Part shown: positions 10,876 through 21,011 of the stretch, piece by piece
How the letters are laid out: each line of letters opens with the position of its first letter
Numbering within the stretch: position 1 is the stretch's first letter
From: Macrocybe gigantea
Lineage: Eukaryota; Basidiomycota; Agaricomycetes; Agaricales; Callistosporiaceae
Length of the DNA stretch: 64,000 bases
Direction of reading: 5' to 3'
Assembly: GCA_011319805.1 (NCBI GenBank)
Contig: SJRY01000250.1
Span: 1 to 64,000, forward strand
Made by a program: the position numbers and the translations under genes
Notes under the pieces: generated by a model
What the model saw: the letters and a program-made list of their open reading frames with translations, nothing else
Database searches by the model: none
What the model was told of the DNA's origin: nothing

Positions 10876-11000
10876 CGCAAAATACACGAGCAGTTGTTCC
10901 AAATTTTTTGATGCACACCTTTTTGAGAGGAAATTGAAACTCCGCCCTAATTTGATGACCTTCCATTCTGGGACAGCCTGTCCGTAACTTCATTAGCATA
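10876..11000. promoter_or_regulatory. Divergent promoter, FKBP / ARPC4
   Basis: Only 125 bases separate the two start codons, which point away from each other, so both genes must share this control region. No clear TATA box is seen. Confidence 0.6.
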
Positions 11001-11835
11001 ATGGCGAGTCCTCCGTCCCCTGCTTTGCGGCGATCATCGTGCTAACTGCGCGGTTAGTCGAACGTACTCAGACCGTATCTCGCAGCAGTAAGATCCACCT
11101 TAACCGCAGCCCTTACGCTGGAGAACTTCTCATCCCAGGTGCATAAGATCACGACTCGGCCGCACAGAGTGCTCACATCTATCGCAGGTCGTGGAGAGAC
11201 ACAATAAGCCCGAAGTAGAATCAGGGTGAGAATTGTTCCGAGAAATTGAACCAGGTCATATAATTCTTGACGAATGCCGCCAGGAAATCGAAGGAAGTGC
11301 TCCTCAACCCTTTGATGATTTCGCGGAATGAAAACGAGCGTGTCTTGATCGAACCGTCTATCAATTCCATTCGGCTCAGCATCAGGATCAAGCAAGCGGA
11401 CGAGATAGAGCGTATTCTATGTCATAAATTCACGCGATTCATGATGCAGAGGGCCGAGAGCTTTATTGTTTTAAGAAGGAAGCCTATACCAGTAAGTCTT
11501 CATCGCATCTGTATGCTGAACGACCAGTGAACGATGTGATAGGGCTATGACATATCTTTCCTCATCACCAATACCCATGCAGAAACGATGCTCAAACACA
11601 AGATAGTAGATTTCATCATCCAGTACGAATTCTCCATACCCCTCCATCCGAAACGACCTTATTTGCTTTATCAGATTCATGGAGGAAGTCGACAAGGAAA
11701 TCAGCGAGATGAAGTTGAGCCTTAATGCACGGGCGCGTATAGTCGCCGAATCCTACCTTATGGCAGTAAGTATTTCATCGGTGACAGATGTTCGTCGACC
11801 TACGAGGCTAAGGCATCCCCTAGTTTAATACATGA
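11001..11835 (+). CDS. ARPC4: Arp2/3 complex 20 kDa subunit (ARPC4)
   Basis: Seven exons (11001-11003, 11058-11138, 11188-11225, 11284-11491, 11543-11622, 11675-11765, 11824-11835) give 170 residues; the family is about 168. Recognised stretches run the whole length: [103 protein letters not shown]. The protein is a core subunit nucleating branched actin filaments. Exon 1 is the ATG alone, and the first intron would be GC-AG (donor GCGAGT, branch GCTAAC, acceptor TTAG). The last intron and four-codon tail are inferred from the donor GTAAGT and acceptor CCTAG. Confidence 0.93.
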
Positions 11836-11913
11836 GCATATATAACTCTACCTTTAATGCTTTTCATCAATGACATTCCGGCCCAGTTCGCCATTACAAG
11901 CATGCACTGATAA

Positions 11914-12513
11914 TCACGTAACGATAAGCTTCGCCAACTTGGCCTTCGCCCCATTCGTCCATTCCCAGTCCAAGATACTGTAGCTTGCAACATTAACATA
12001 TCGCCCACCCCGCTCTCTCCAACATTCCCTACGCAACGCCTCCTGCTTTGCACCCAGAACGTTCTCCAGCCATCGCCTCATCGGCTGATTCTCTTCCGCT
12101 GTTTCAAATGTGACTCTGTGCATTCCATAGTCCCCAAATACATAGTCGAGCAGCGTGTAGAGAGCCTCTGTTGCGATGCCAGAGCGCTGCTTATTCGGAC
12201 TTGTAACTATGCCACATTCGCAAGATTTGTGATCCTTCTCGATATGAAAGATGCCCGTGCTTCCTACGTAGGCGGAGGAGCCGTCGTCCTTCACTTGGTG
12301 GATATTGAAATCCAGTATGCTTTCGTCTTTTGCCCTATGTTCTCGGCGTGAGCGCGCTTCGTCGACCGAGGTGTGGGCCGGAAAGAATTGTAAGAAATGG
12401 AATGCGACAGGATCGGAACGAAGGATGGATGTTGCCTCATCGTCCTCCGCAGTCGGTGGGATAAGCTTAAGGCGACCCGAGGGCGATGATAACGACAGTG
12501 AACTTTTGGACAT
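11914..12513 (-). CDS. GNAT-family N-acetyltransferase (RimJ/RimL type)
   Basis: A single-exon ORF of 199 residues from ATG 12513. It starts SGRLKLIPPTAEDDEAT, the usual opening of RimJ-like GNATs, and has YVGSTGIFHIEKDHKSCECG followed by IVTSPNKQRSGIATEALYTL, which is the acetyl-CoA pyrophosphate loop region (Q/R-x-x-G-x-A pattern), then LLDYVFGDYGMHRVTFETAE and ENQPMRRWLENVLGAKQE. This is the standard fold order. Substrate unknown; fungal relatives act on small molecules or protein termini. The gene follows the helicase gene by about 200 bases on the same strand. Confidence 0.88.
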   Translation of the reverse strand: MSKSSLSLSSPSGRLKLIPPTAEDDEATSILRSDPVAFHFLQFFPAHTSVDEARSRREHRAKDESILDFNIHQVKDDGSSAYVGSTGIFHIEKDHKSCECGIVTSPNKQRSGIATEALYTLLDYVFGDYGMHRVTFETAEENQPMRRWLENVLGAKQEALRRECWRERGGRYVNVASYSILDWEWTNGAKAKLAKLIVT

Positions 12514-12716
12514 GAGGTCAAAAACAAAGGTGGTCTGGCTTCGCGTAGCATGCCGAGGGCATGATATCAGTGATTCAGGAACAAAAAATGAGTCACTCAA
12601 AAGTTGTCAGTCGCCTGCGGAAGGACTCATACATACGTGCAAACCAGAGAAGTTTGTTCATAAGCGCATAGAATTGAAATGACATGTCGTATATTATGGC
12701 TGCAAGCATAATGTCT

Positions 12717-15700
12717 CTATGATGCCTGACTGCCTTGTTGTCTGACACCGAATAGCTCGATGAGATCTGCAGAATACCTTTGTCAGTGTACTTGATATAT
12801 TGATATATGTCACCACACGAACCTTGTAATCTTGCTTCTCGTCGTTGCCGTTGCGTTTCTGCATGTTTCATTCCAGAGAAGGCCTAGTGTTTATAAGCGG
12901 AGATCGCTACTCCTACTAAGAAGAGTACGATCTTACTTGTTGTATCAGTTGCTTCTTCCGGTTCTGAATCTCGAGTACCTTCGACTCTACCGTGTTCTCT
13001 GCGATGAGTTGATAAACATGGACGGGTCTTTTCTGTCCAATACGATTGACCCTGTCAATCGCCTGACTTTCAATCCCCTCCTATAAGGACCGGATCAGTT
13101 GATCCGGGTGTCTTGTGCTGCGTTTTATCCTTACCTGCCACCACCTAGTTGCAAACCGCAAGTTAGAGTTACTTCTGCATGGATGAAGGCACGAGAATTT
13201 ACGGATCCATTCTGAGAAGTTATTGAGGATTAGCTGGACTGTAACACATGTGGCTTGAATACATACAAAAATACGTTATTGGCGACTAGCGGTGTGGTTG
13301 AAGCGTCTAGGATGACAGGATAAAGGAAATGACGCACCTGTCAGATTTAGGCCCATAGCACCCTGCATACTTTGAGCTTCTTGTGGTCTTTGGATTCATG
13401 GTAGGCTTACTTACGGCTTTCAATGACAGGAGAAGGACTCGCGGGTTTTCGCGGCTCCTTGCTTTCCCTTTGGATCGATGACCTCGCTGGCCGCTCCTTG
13501 CTATACCTTCCTTGTCTGTGTCCATGTCTTCCAGGTAATCCAAGTCGTCTTCATACGCGGTCGGTTGTGGCTCGTCATCCGGGGGCACAGAAAATCTGGC
13601 GATCGTCTCTTGCCGTCTTTGGGCCGACATTTGACCATCGAAGCGCAGATAAGGAATACTAAAAAGGACTAAGAATGATCTCTTCAAGGGATTATCACGT
13701 CTTCTGTACCCTTTCTTATCAAATACGTCCGCAATCTGACGGTGAAAATTAGAGAGGTGCCAATGTACTGTAATTAGCCCAAAACGGCGTCACCTTATCC
13801 AGGAAAGACGTGAATTGAGAAAAAACTAGTGATTTCTCATTCAACGGAATCAACTGAAGCAAGCGAACAAGCTGATCGATCTTAGCAGATGAACCATCGC
13901 GGGTGTTATCAGCAACAGCCTTCCTTGCAGCAGGAACTTGTGTCAGTTCGGTTGGAGGCGGTGGTTCATGCAAATCGGACAAGGCGAGAGGTCGCCGGTC
14001 CTGAATGTCCCCGTGGGTATATAAATTAAGAACCGTAAACTGCACGAACCATGGGGCACCTGGGATCCCGAGAAAGAACCTCTGTAATGCTTGAAAAACC
14101 GTCCGCTGTTCAGTTCGGTGCACGAGAAGTAAAAATAATACCTTACCAAGTCAAACAATATATATGAGCACAGCTTGTAATTCGAGGTTCATTGAGGATG
14201 TTCAGGCAGATGGGACACTCTTCCAATTCCTCGACGGCTTGAGCAAGTGTGCGTTGTAACCCTTCTACTTCTTCAGCGCTCAAAATTGGCTGCCTCGGCG
14301 ATTCACTATTTGTCTCGGAAAGCCGTAGGCTTTGAATATATGTCGTTGGTATAAGTCCGGTATGCAGAACAAGCTGACGCATGCGAGTCAGCATTGAAAG
14401 GATGTTAGAGTGCACCTGGTCGTAGTCAGCCTATGATTATCGCAACGATCTGACTGGACTACCAAGGCTCTATTAGTTGAAGCGCTGAGGAAGTTTTCGA
14501 CGCGTTGCTTAGATAGTTGCTCGACCTCATCATACAATACCTAGTTCCGTCAGTGGTGGAGGGCTTGAGATATGATGAGATCTCACCCTCGCTTCTTCAG
14601 TGAGCTTCACCGGGATAACGATCATCTCCACCTGAACGGGAATGTAGAAACCATGCACAACCACACACGCCAGTGACTCACAGGAGGGAGAGGAATCAGC
14701 GGCTGTCCGTTCTTGTCTTGCATCTGCAGGTGATACAGTTCAAGGTGATTCCGTATATATATTTATATGAATGTTCACCTCTTTTGTACGGCGGATACAT
14801 ATTTGGCTCATAAGTGCCTAGCGATAGTCAAGCACAATCGGATTTAAGGCCAATCCAAACGACTTACGCGAAGTAATTCAGCACCGGATGGGTCGGCATC
14901 TTTAAGAGGTCGTAGGAGAAGTCGCTTAAAAAAATCTGGGTTGTCTAGTGGTCGGCATATTCGAAGGAACGTCAGGATAGAGCCCAAATCCTGCAGACGG
15001 ATGTCAAATCGCTGCTGCATTATTGGCAGCAAATCCACGCACTCTGGGGGAGTTGATCTGAAAATGGGTGTGAGCAACGTCGACAGAACAACGAAGTAAA
15101 GGTCAATTATGCTGACAATTGGTGTTCCAGTTAGGACCCAGCGTCTCTGGCCTGTCAGAGCAAACACGGCTTTCGCCATTTTGGTGGAAGGATTACGAAT
15201 GGTATGTCCTTCATCTAAGATAATTCTCTGCGAAAGTTTTTAAAAAGGATAGACTCTAGTGGAGGCAAACATGCCTTCCAGTTCATATCGAAGAGGCTGC
15301 GTTCCATTTTTTTCTTCTTTCTACCAGGGCCTGAGGTTGAAGAATTGCCGTGCTCTCCTGCAACGGTCTGATAAGTAGTGAGAACGACGTCATATTTGCC
15401 CAGCTCTTTGGTGCTCAAGGATCGATTGGTACCGTAGTAGATGTAGAGAGATAGAAATCCTGGCATACAGTGCTCTTCGATCTGCTGTTGCCAGTTCGAC
15501 AAGATGGAAAGGGGGACGACTGCAGAACGCGATGAGAGGTTTCCTGCAAATCAGTAGAAACGACTAACCGATCAAAGTGCTGTTAGATGAGTCTCTTGGT
15601 ATATCGTCCTTCGTTGCAAGAATCAATGCCAACATAGTCAGGGTTTTGCCCTATGAAGGAAAGGATTGGTAAAATGCAACTCTCAATTGCGGCACGTACC

Positions 15701-17607
15701 AAACCCTGAGACGCTCGTCAGTCATCGATAATATACAGTATGTAATGGCATGCCTACCATGGCATCTGCACAGAGCGCTCCTCTCCCAAGGACGGGCTGC
15801 GTATCTTGAGGCGTCTTGGTAGCGACTGTTTAAAAATAAGTGATTGTTCTGATCTTCGTTTTACAACGGGGACCGCACTGTTGTAGTAGTAGATCTGCTC
15901 AAATACAATTAAAGGACATTAGATTAAGCAAGGAAGGAAGAACCTTGTTGCCATTCTTCCGAAACTGCCAGAACTGCACAGGCTTATCCGTTTCCGACTT
16001 GGGCAAAACAGGGTATTCTCGGTCGATGCACCATTGCAACGCTTGGCTCTGACGATGCAACGATAAGCAATGCTCAAACGGAGCAAAAAATAAAAATGGA
16101 AGGACCTGGTGTTTAAGGAGGTCGACTTTCAAGTGACCTGACTCTATACCCGGAGGATTGGGGTACAAGGGCAAACTCAAAATATCTTCTGTTGAGCACA
16201 AGGAATCCAGGAGGGAGCTCCGACGCCCTTCATCGTCCACTCTTTCGAGGCTGCTTAATGTCTGTCGCAGCTCCGCAGCTTTCCGTATTTCTTCTTGTTG
16301 ACCTCGGGCACGAGAAGTAGCAGCCGCGCGGCTTGGACCTTGAGAGTCAAATCCACGTTGGCCTGGCGTGGCCCAGACTAATTTTGGCTCAAGCGCTGCT
16401 CTCATGTCGGACCTCCCGTAGATCTTCAGCTCACTTGCACGTATATGTTAGGGCATGCCTTCAGAAAGGAAGAAAGTCAATGAACGCACATTTTAAGACT
16501 GAACGCTTTGCCACCCGACACTGTAAGTTGGAATTCAGCATGTAGGACTGGCCGATGGATGTCTAAGCCTTACAATTTCCCTGCCGCATGATGCCTTCGA
16601 CGGTGACTAATCGCTGGTCCAGAAGTGGGGCCAGCTTAGCAGCAACATTTCGAGGGATATGTCCCACTTGGGTACTTCCAATGTTCTTTACTTGAATGGC
16701 GTTTCTTCAGACGGTTAGTATGCAGTTTCAGCTAGTACGACAAGATATTAACCTATCATATGGATTAGTTGGTTCTCGTAAAAGAATAACTTCTTCTCCG
16801 GCTCCCACCAAGCCTTGCGACGTGAGAACCATGAGCGGGGTTAACAAGAACAGTCATCCTTACCATGGTAATATTGTATTCCGACAACGCTGGTGGGTAG
16901 CACGCAATACAACTCGTCACGAACGTCATCGTGGTTGTCCTCAGAGCCTTCTTCTCTCTCTCCTCGGAGGAAGAGACATGAGAGAGAGAGCTGGAAAGTG
17001 CATTCGTGACCGCAACGTCATCGGCTACCTTTCGTTTCTGTGACGCTCTCGGTTTTGAAATTGATGAGTGAGTGGCATTCGCGGATGCGGGAACATCTCG
17101 CGGGTCTACCTGACGACGAGAAACAGCCAGACGAATTCTTTGCTGGTCCTGGAACCTATACAAAGGATGAGCCACACGGAGGCTACGTGACAAAAGGACG
17201 AACTTAAGGTCTCGAAAGCCTGCGACGTTATCCAAATTTTCTGCAGCTAGATTGGTTAATATATCTGGCGAGACGCAACCCCTGCAAAAGTGATGCAGTC
17301 AACCAAGTGATATATGCTCATATTCGTACCAATGACGCCATTCAATAGAATCTCCAGGACCATTAGGAACAATTTTTCCGTATCGAAGAGTTCCAACGGC
17401 TATTGAAGAGCCCTGAAAGCGACAACCTCAGATTTGAAGCGGCGAAGACGAGAACGTTTGAATTCAATACCGTGCAAGGGCTTGGACCGTAACATTTGGC
17501 CCTACTGCTTGTGCTATACTACCATTGGAAGGCTGAGGAAGGAAGAGGATACATGCAAGCAATGAACGTACGCTGAAAGCATGGCTATAATTGGCTGCCG
17601 AAGTCAT
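12717..17607 (-). CDS. SNF2-family helicase with PARP-type finger, HIRAN domain and RING finger
   Basis: A large gene with many very short exons. Order from ATG 17607: a PARP-type zinc finger (RAKCYGPSPC, SSIAVGTLRYGKIVPNGPG, EWRHWGC; coded about 17310-17510); a basic linker; a HIRAN domain (about 16570-16920: DELYCVLPTSVVGIQYYHG, GLVGAGEEVILLREPTNPYD, VGHIPRNVAAKLAPLLDQR); SNF2 ATPase with Walker A ADAMGLGKTLTM (15620-15770), DEGHTIRNPSTK (about 15190) and VLTGTP; a RING finger (CPICL, CAHIYC, CPMDRR; 13990-14230); and the helicase C lobe with LVFSQFTSFLD and SQAIDRVNRIGQKRPV (about 13040). It ends VRQQGSQAS at TAG 12717. HIRAN-SNF2-RING is the Rad5/HLTF plan (PCNA polyubiquitination, fork reversal); the PARP finger is an added DNA-break-binding module. 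No frame break seen. Confidence 0.9.
13135..13362 (-). other. Micro-exon cluster in helicase motif V
   Basis: Four consecutive coding exons of 25 (13338-13362), 19 (13267-13285), 9 (13203-13211) and 10 nt (13135-13144), each with GT donor and AG acceptor. They encode GAMGLNLT, VANNVF, MDP and WWQ, which joined give the conserved motif V region of SNF2 helicases. Confidence 0.8.
15700..15705 (-). other. 6-nt micro-exon encoding Gly-Leu of Walker A
   Basis: GGTTTG lies between acceptor CAG (intron 15706-15757, 52 nt) and donor GTACGT (intron 15651-15699, 49 nt). It is needed to complete ADAM-GL-GKT; skipping it would delete two Walker A residues in frame. Confidence 0.8.
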
Positions 17608-17737
17608 GCAGTCTTTAAAGGAGAATGTGCTCGCTAGAAAAAGCTCGGGGGCTGTAATTGACGAGACGCGTGAAGTGCGCCAAATAAACCACAACGCGTC
17701 TCCTTTATCGCGACTCTCATACCAGCGTTGTACTGAC
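17608..17737. promoter_or_regulatory. Divergent promoter, helicase / NSE4
   Basis: 130 bases between opposed start codons of two predicted genome-stability genes. No named motif recognised. Confidence 0.6.
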
Positions 17738-19052
17738 ATGGATCATGCTTCTTCCAGTAGTAAACGTCTGCGGTACTTTCGCAACTCAGAGATATCTGAC
17801 ACTCTTTCAGATGCAGTTTATGATCCAGACCAAGATCCAGAAGAAAAACGTGCGGTCCGCAAAGACTACCGCTTGCTGGCCAGAGCAGTCGAAGGTTCGT
17901 CTTCTCGGAGCATAACTTCCGTGAATCTTATGTCTTCGCAGAGAAACAATCAAATATAAACGAATTCACGGCGGAGCAACTCACGCTTCAGGTGCAGAAA
18001 GCGGACCAACTATTTAACAAAGGTCACTCAGACAGCTGCGTCCTGCGACTTCGCCTTATCACGTATCTGCAGTGCGGGGTCCGCAAGAGGCGACTCTAGA
18101 TTCTCATTTTCTCTTGGTCGCCTCGAGCATGGGAGCTCAGAAAGCACGTGCAATGAAAGCTGCTTCTGGCGCATTTGACGTGGATGAGTTCGTCTCCAGG
18201 CTCATCAGGTTTATGGGTGGGCCAACCGCGACCAACGGACAGGCAGTTGAAGACTCTGAGGAGGAAGCAGAGTACTCTGGCGTAAAGCTTGATTGGGAGA
18301 AAATTGGTCGAAAGGCCTTGGCCAAAAGTAAAAGGGTTCCAGCGATGAGTTTTATGTGAGACCATCCCTCGTGTCAGAAAAGCGCTCTAAGCTCGACGAT
18401 CTTTCAAGGTTAGGACCTTTATCTATTGAACAGAAGAAACGCACCTTCGTTAAGAGGGCTAGGTTAGAGAAAGAAGAAGGCCAAGCAAAAAAACCTCAGG
18501 AATTAAAGGAGGAAGACATAGAGCGTTCTCAGAACGAGACAACGAAAAATGTCCTCGCTGTGAGCTGATGTCTTCCGCTTATTTCCAGTGCAATTCACTT
18601 GCGAAAAGCTTGAAAGTATCTTGCAGGAACTGGAGGGTCAAATCAACATCTTTAGGCTTGTTGTAAACCCTCGTAATTTCGCTCAATCCGTGGAGAATAT
18701 TTTCTATCTTTCCTTCTTGATACGAGATGGAAAGGTAGCTTTCGAAACCAATACGGAAGGCGAACCGGTTGTTTGTGGGTCAGCGGCTTTCGTCATACGA
18801 TCCAATGTCTGATGGCCTAGCCAGATTTGTGTGAACAGCCAAGTGATCAGGATTATGCAGGCGGGCTTAAGAAACGTCAGATGGTCTTCGAGTTCGATAT
18901 GGCTGTGTGGAAGGTATTACATGTATCTTGTCTTATTGCATGGGTTGACTTTTTCTCCTCAGAGAGCCATTGAAGTATTCGACATCAAAGAACCCATGAT
19001 TCCAGAGCGCCCACCCGCGTTAACCCGGTTGGGTGATAAATGGTATGGTTGA
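17738..19052 (+). CDS. NSE4: SMC5/6 complex subunit Nse4 (kleisin)
   Basis: About seven exons from ATG 17738. Recognised order: EKRAVRKDYRLLARAVEE and NINEFTAEQLTLQVQKADQL (N-terminal helical kleisin region), ATLDSHFLLVASSMGAQKAR, DWEKIGRKAL, a Lys/Glu-rich linker, then the C-terminal winged-helix region RLVVNPRNFAQSVENIFYLS, FLIRDGKVAFE, GGLKKRQMVFEFDMAVWKRA and IEVFDIKEP, ending WYG at TGA 19050-19052. Nse4 bridges the SMC5 and SMC6 heads and is essential for DNA repair and replication completion. The junction near 18557-18607 is ambiguous: donor GTGAGC is clear, but only the acceptor at about 18607 keeps the frame. Divergent from the PARP-finger helicase. Confidence 0.9.
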
Positions 19053-19192
19053 CCTCACAAGATTGACGGAGGACAACCAATGTAAATACCCCTAACTTAT
19101 ATTGTATGGATATATGTATAGTGCCTCCTTGGTGGTTAGATCGACTATCTGAACTCCACCGGGGCCTTGGTAGCATGCCACGGCCAGCTAAC

Positions 19193-20620
19193 CTAACAGA
19201 ATGTCCTCGGATGGAACGGGAACTTCAAGTGACCCGACGAGTTGTATATCCCATAGCCAGGTTCCTGGTTGTCACTGTAGATGTGTGCGAACCATCCTAC
19301 ACCACCGCCTACGACTGCTTTCAGATCCTTGCAATGGTTGTCAAGCAGCACATAGTAGTCCTACATAACACAGCGTCGTCGAGTTAGCTGTCTACCGGCA
19401 GATCGCTGGATAGACGTACGTGTTCATTCTGGATGTTGGCGACGGCGTCGGGGCTGTTGGGCTGGACGCCCTCAGAGGTAACCGATGGCCAACCATTCTA
19501 GTGTAAGTTAATATTCAGGGTTTTCTCACCTGGCGAGGCTGGGACACACCTCGTCAAAATACATCTTCTTACCCTTTCCATGGTCAATGAACCATTGGAG
19601 GTCGTTCAGAACAAGTGGCCATGCATTATTAGCTATGGCCAATGATTCAGCTGATGATAATAGAAAAAAGGGATTCCTACCTGTCGAGGCTTGCTGAGAG
19701 AAAAACGGTAACATGTGTATGTTGATTGAGTCCAACGCATCTAAAAGTTCCTGGGCTCCTCCCCGCTCTTGGTATCTTTTCAACGTCAGGAACGGTTGCA
19801 TCGCTAGCTAACGTCCAAGAAGCTCACCCGAACGCCAGCTCTGAGACTGTAACTGGTATATGAAGACTGGACAAGTTAGCTTTAGCAGCTTCGACCTGTA
19901 GGGTAAGTTCTTGATGAGGTAGAACATTGTCGAATAGAGGCTCGGAGCCGAATTGTAGCACTCGAGTAACAAACTTCGCCTTGGGATTAGCATGAAGTGC
20001 GGCAAGCAGAGTATCGCGTCGTCCAATCCAAATATCGTCGAGATTGAAGCCAAACTGAAGATTCAGCATTAGCGACCGACACTTGGAGATGTCAACAATT
20101 TAACCGCACCCATATGAGAGCATGTACACCGAGGGTATTTTCCCAAGCAGCTTCAACGATATCGTCACTTGCAAAAATCATTCCGGACCTGACGTCAGTG
20201 ACTGAAAAAATACTCACTAGAATCCTTCTCGATCACATGCGCCATATAAGCGGACGTAGCGTGAACGGAAATGCTCGCGAATGTCCCTGAACTCCCGCCT
20301 CAACTGCTCTCGGCTTTGACCTGTGCTGCGATTGGACATGCGACGTTTGGGATACGAAGACTTGGGAACTAACATGCAGTGACTTCATAGCTAAAGCCCA
20401 TGAAAGCATACTCCGTGGCATCATCACACCACCAATGCACCAGCTGAGAGTCCAGTGGGAGATGTCGGGGTGTTTTGAAGTCCAGGGCGGGAAAACAGGG
20501 CCTGCGAAGTTTAGACGCATCGCTCTTCTCAGCCGCGTTGAAACTTGTCGCAGACTGAGTTGCTCTGGTGGCGGCTTCCGCACTGAAGAAAGCTAACAAA
20601 GCAATGCAAGTGAGGAGCAT
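19193..20620 (-). CDS. Secreted GH17-like beta-glucan hydrolase
   Basis: Starts at ATG 20620 with a signal peptide (MLLTCIALLAFFSAEA). Spliced exons give FMGFSYEVTAC, FRDIREHFRSRYVRLYGACD, FGFNLDDIWIGRRDTLLAAL, PVTVSELAFG with the probable acid/base Glu, QERGGAQELLDALDSINIHM, KMYFDENGWPSVTSEGVQ with the probable nucleophile Glu (compare the GH17 ETGWP signature), and a C-terminus GWFAHIYSDNQEPGYGIYNS ending HPRTFC at TAG 19193. The pattern fits fungal wall or secreted family 17-like hydrolases acting on beta-1,3-glucan. The donor after the Y-D-E exon and the exon near 20200 were placed by eye. Confidence 0.82.
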
Positions 20621-21011
20621 CTTGAAGGGCCAAGGGGATGAGTCCACGACAATGATGAGGTTAAAACAAGTAGCAACTCAGGCATTCTCTCGCTTCTCGT
20701 CGTCGACAGCGTCTACGTTCCACTGGAAAAAGAAGTGAAGCATGATACATTATGGTGATTGAGAAGCCAGTATGCCTCGAATGATGCAGAAAAGGCCGTA
20801 ATTGACTATCCACCTGACTACGAATGGCAGTTAGTGGGAATACCGGAGAATATATGGCCAGAAAAGCATCAAAATTCGAACTTACCCGTGCATGTACAAC
20901 TGCAAAGACGGCGCAGAAGTGACTTTGGGGGGCTGATGACATTGATCACAAGGTAAAGAAGACCCAAGTTTCGATATGCCACATGCACAGAATAAATATA
21001 GAAAGGTATAG

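Noticed and set aside
17591..17737. Upstream extension of NSE4 with an N-terminus from 17591
   Set aside because: The in-frame extension overlaps the first exon of the divergent helicase and the ATG at 17738 starts the sequence that resembles Nse4.
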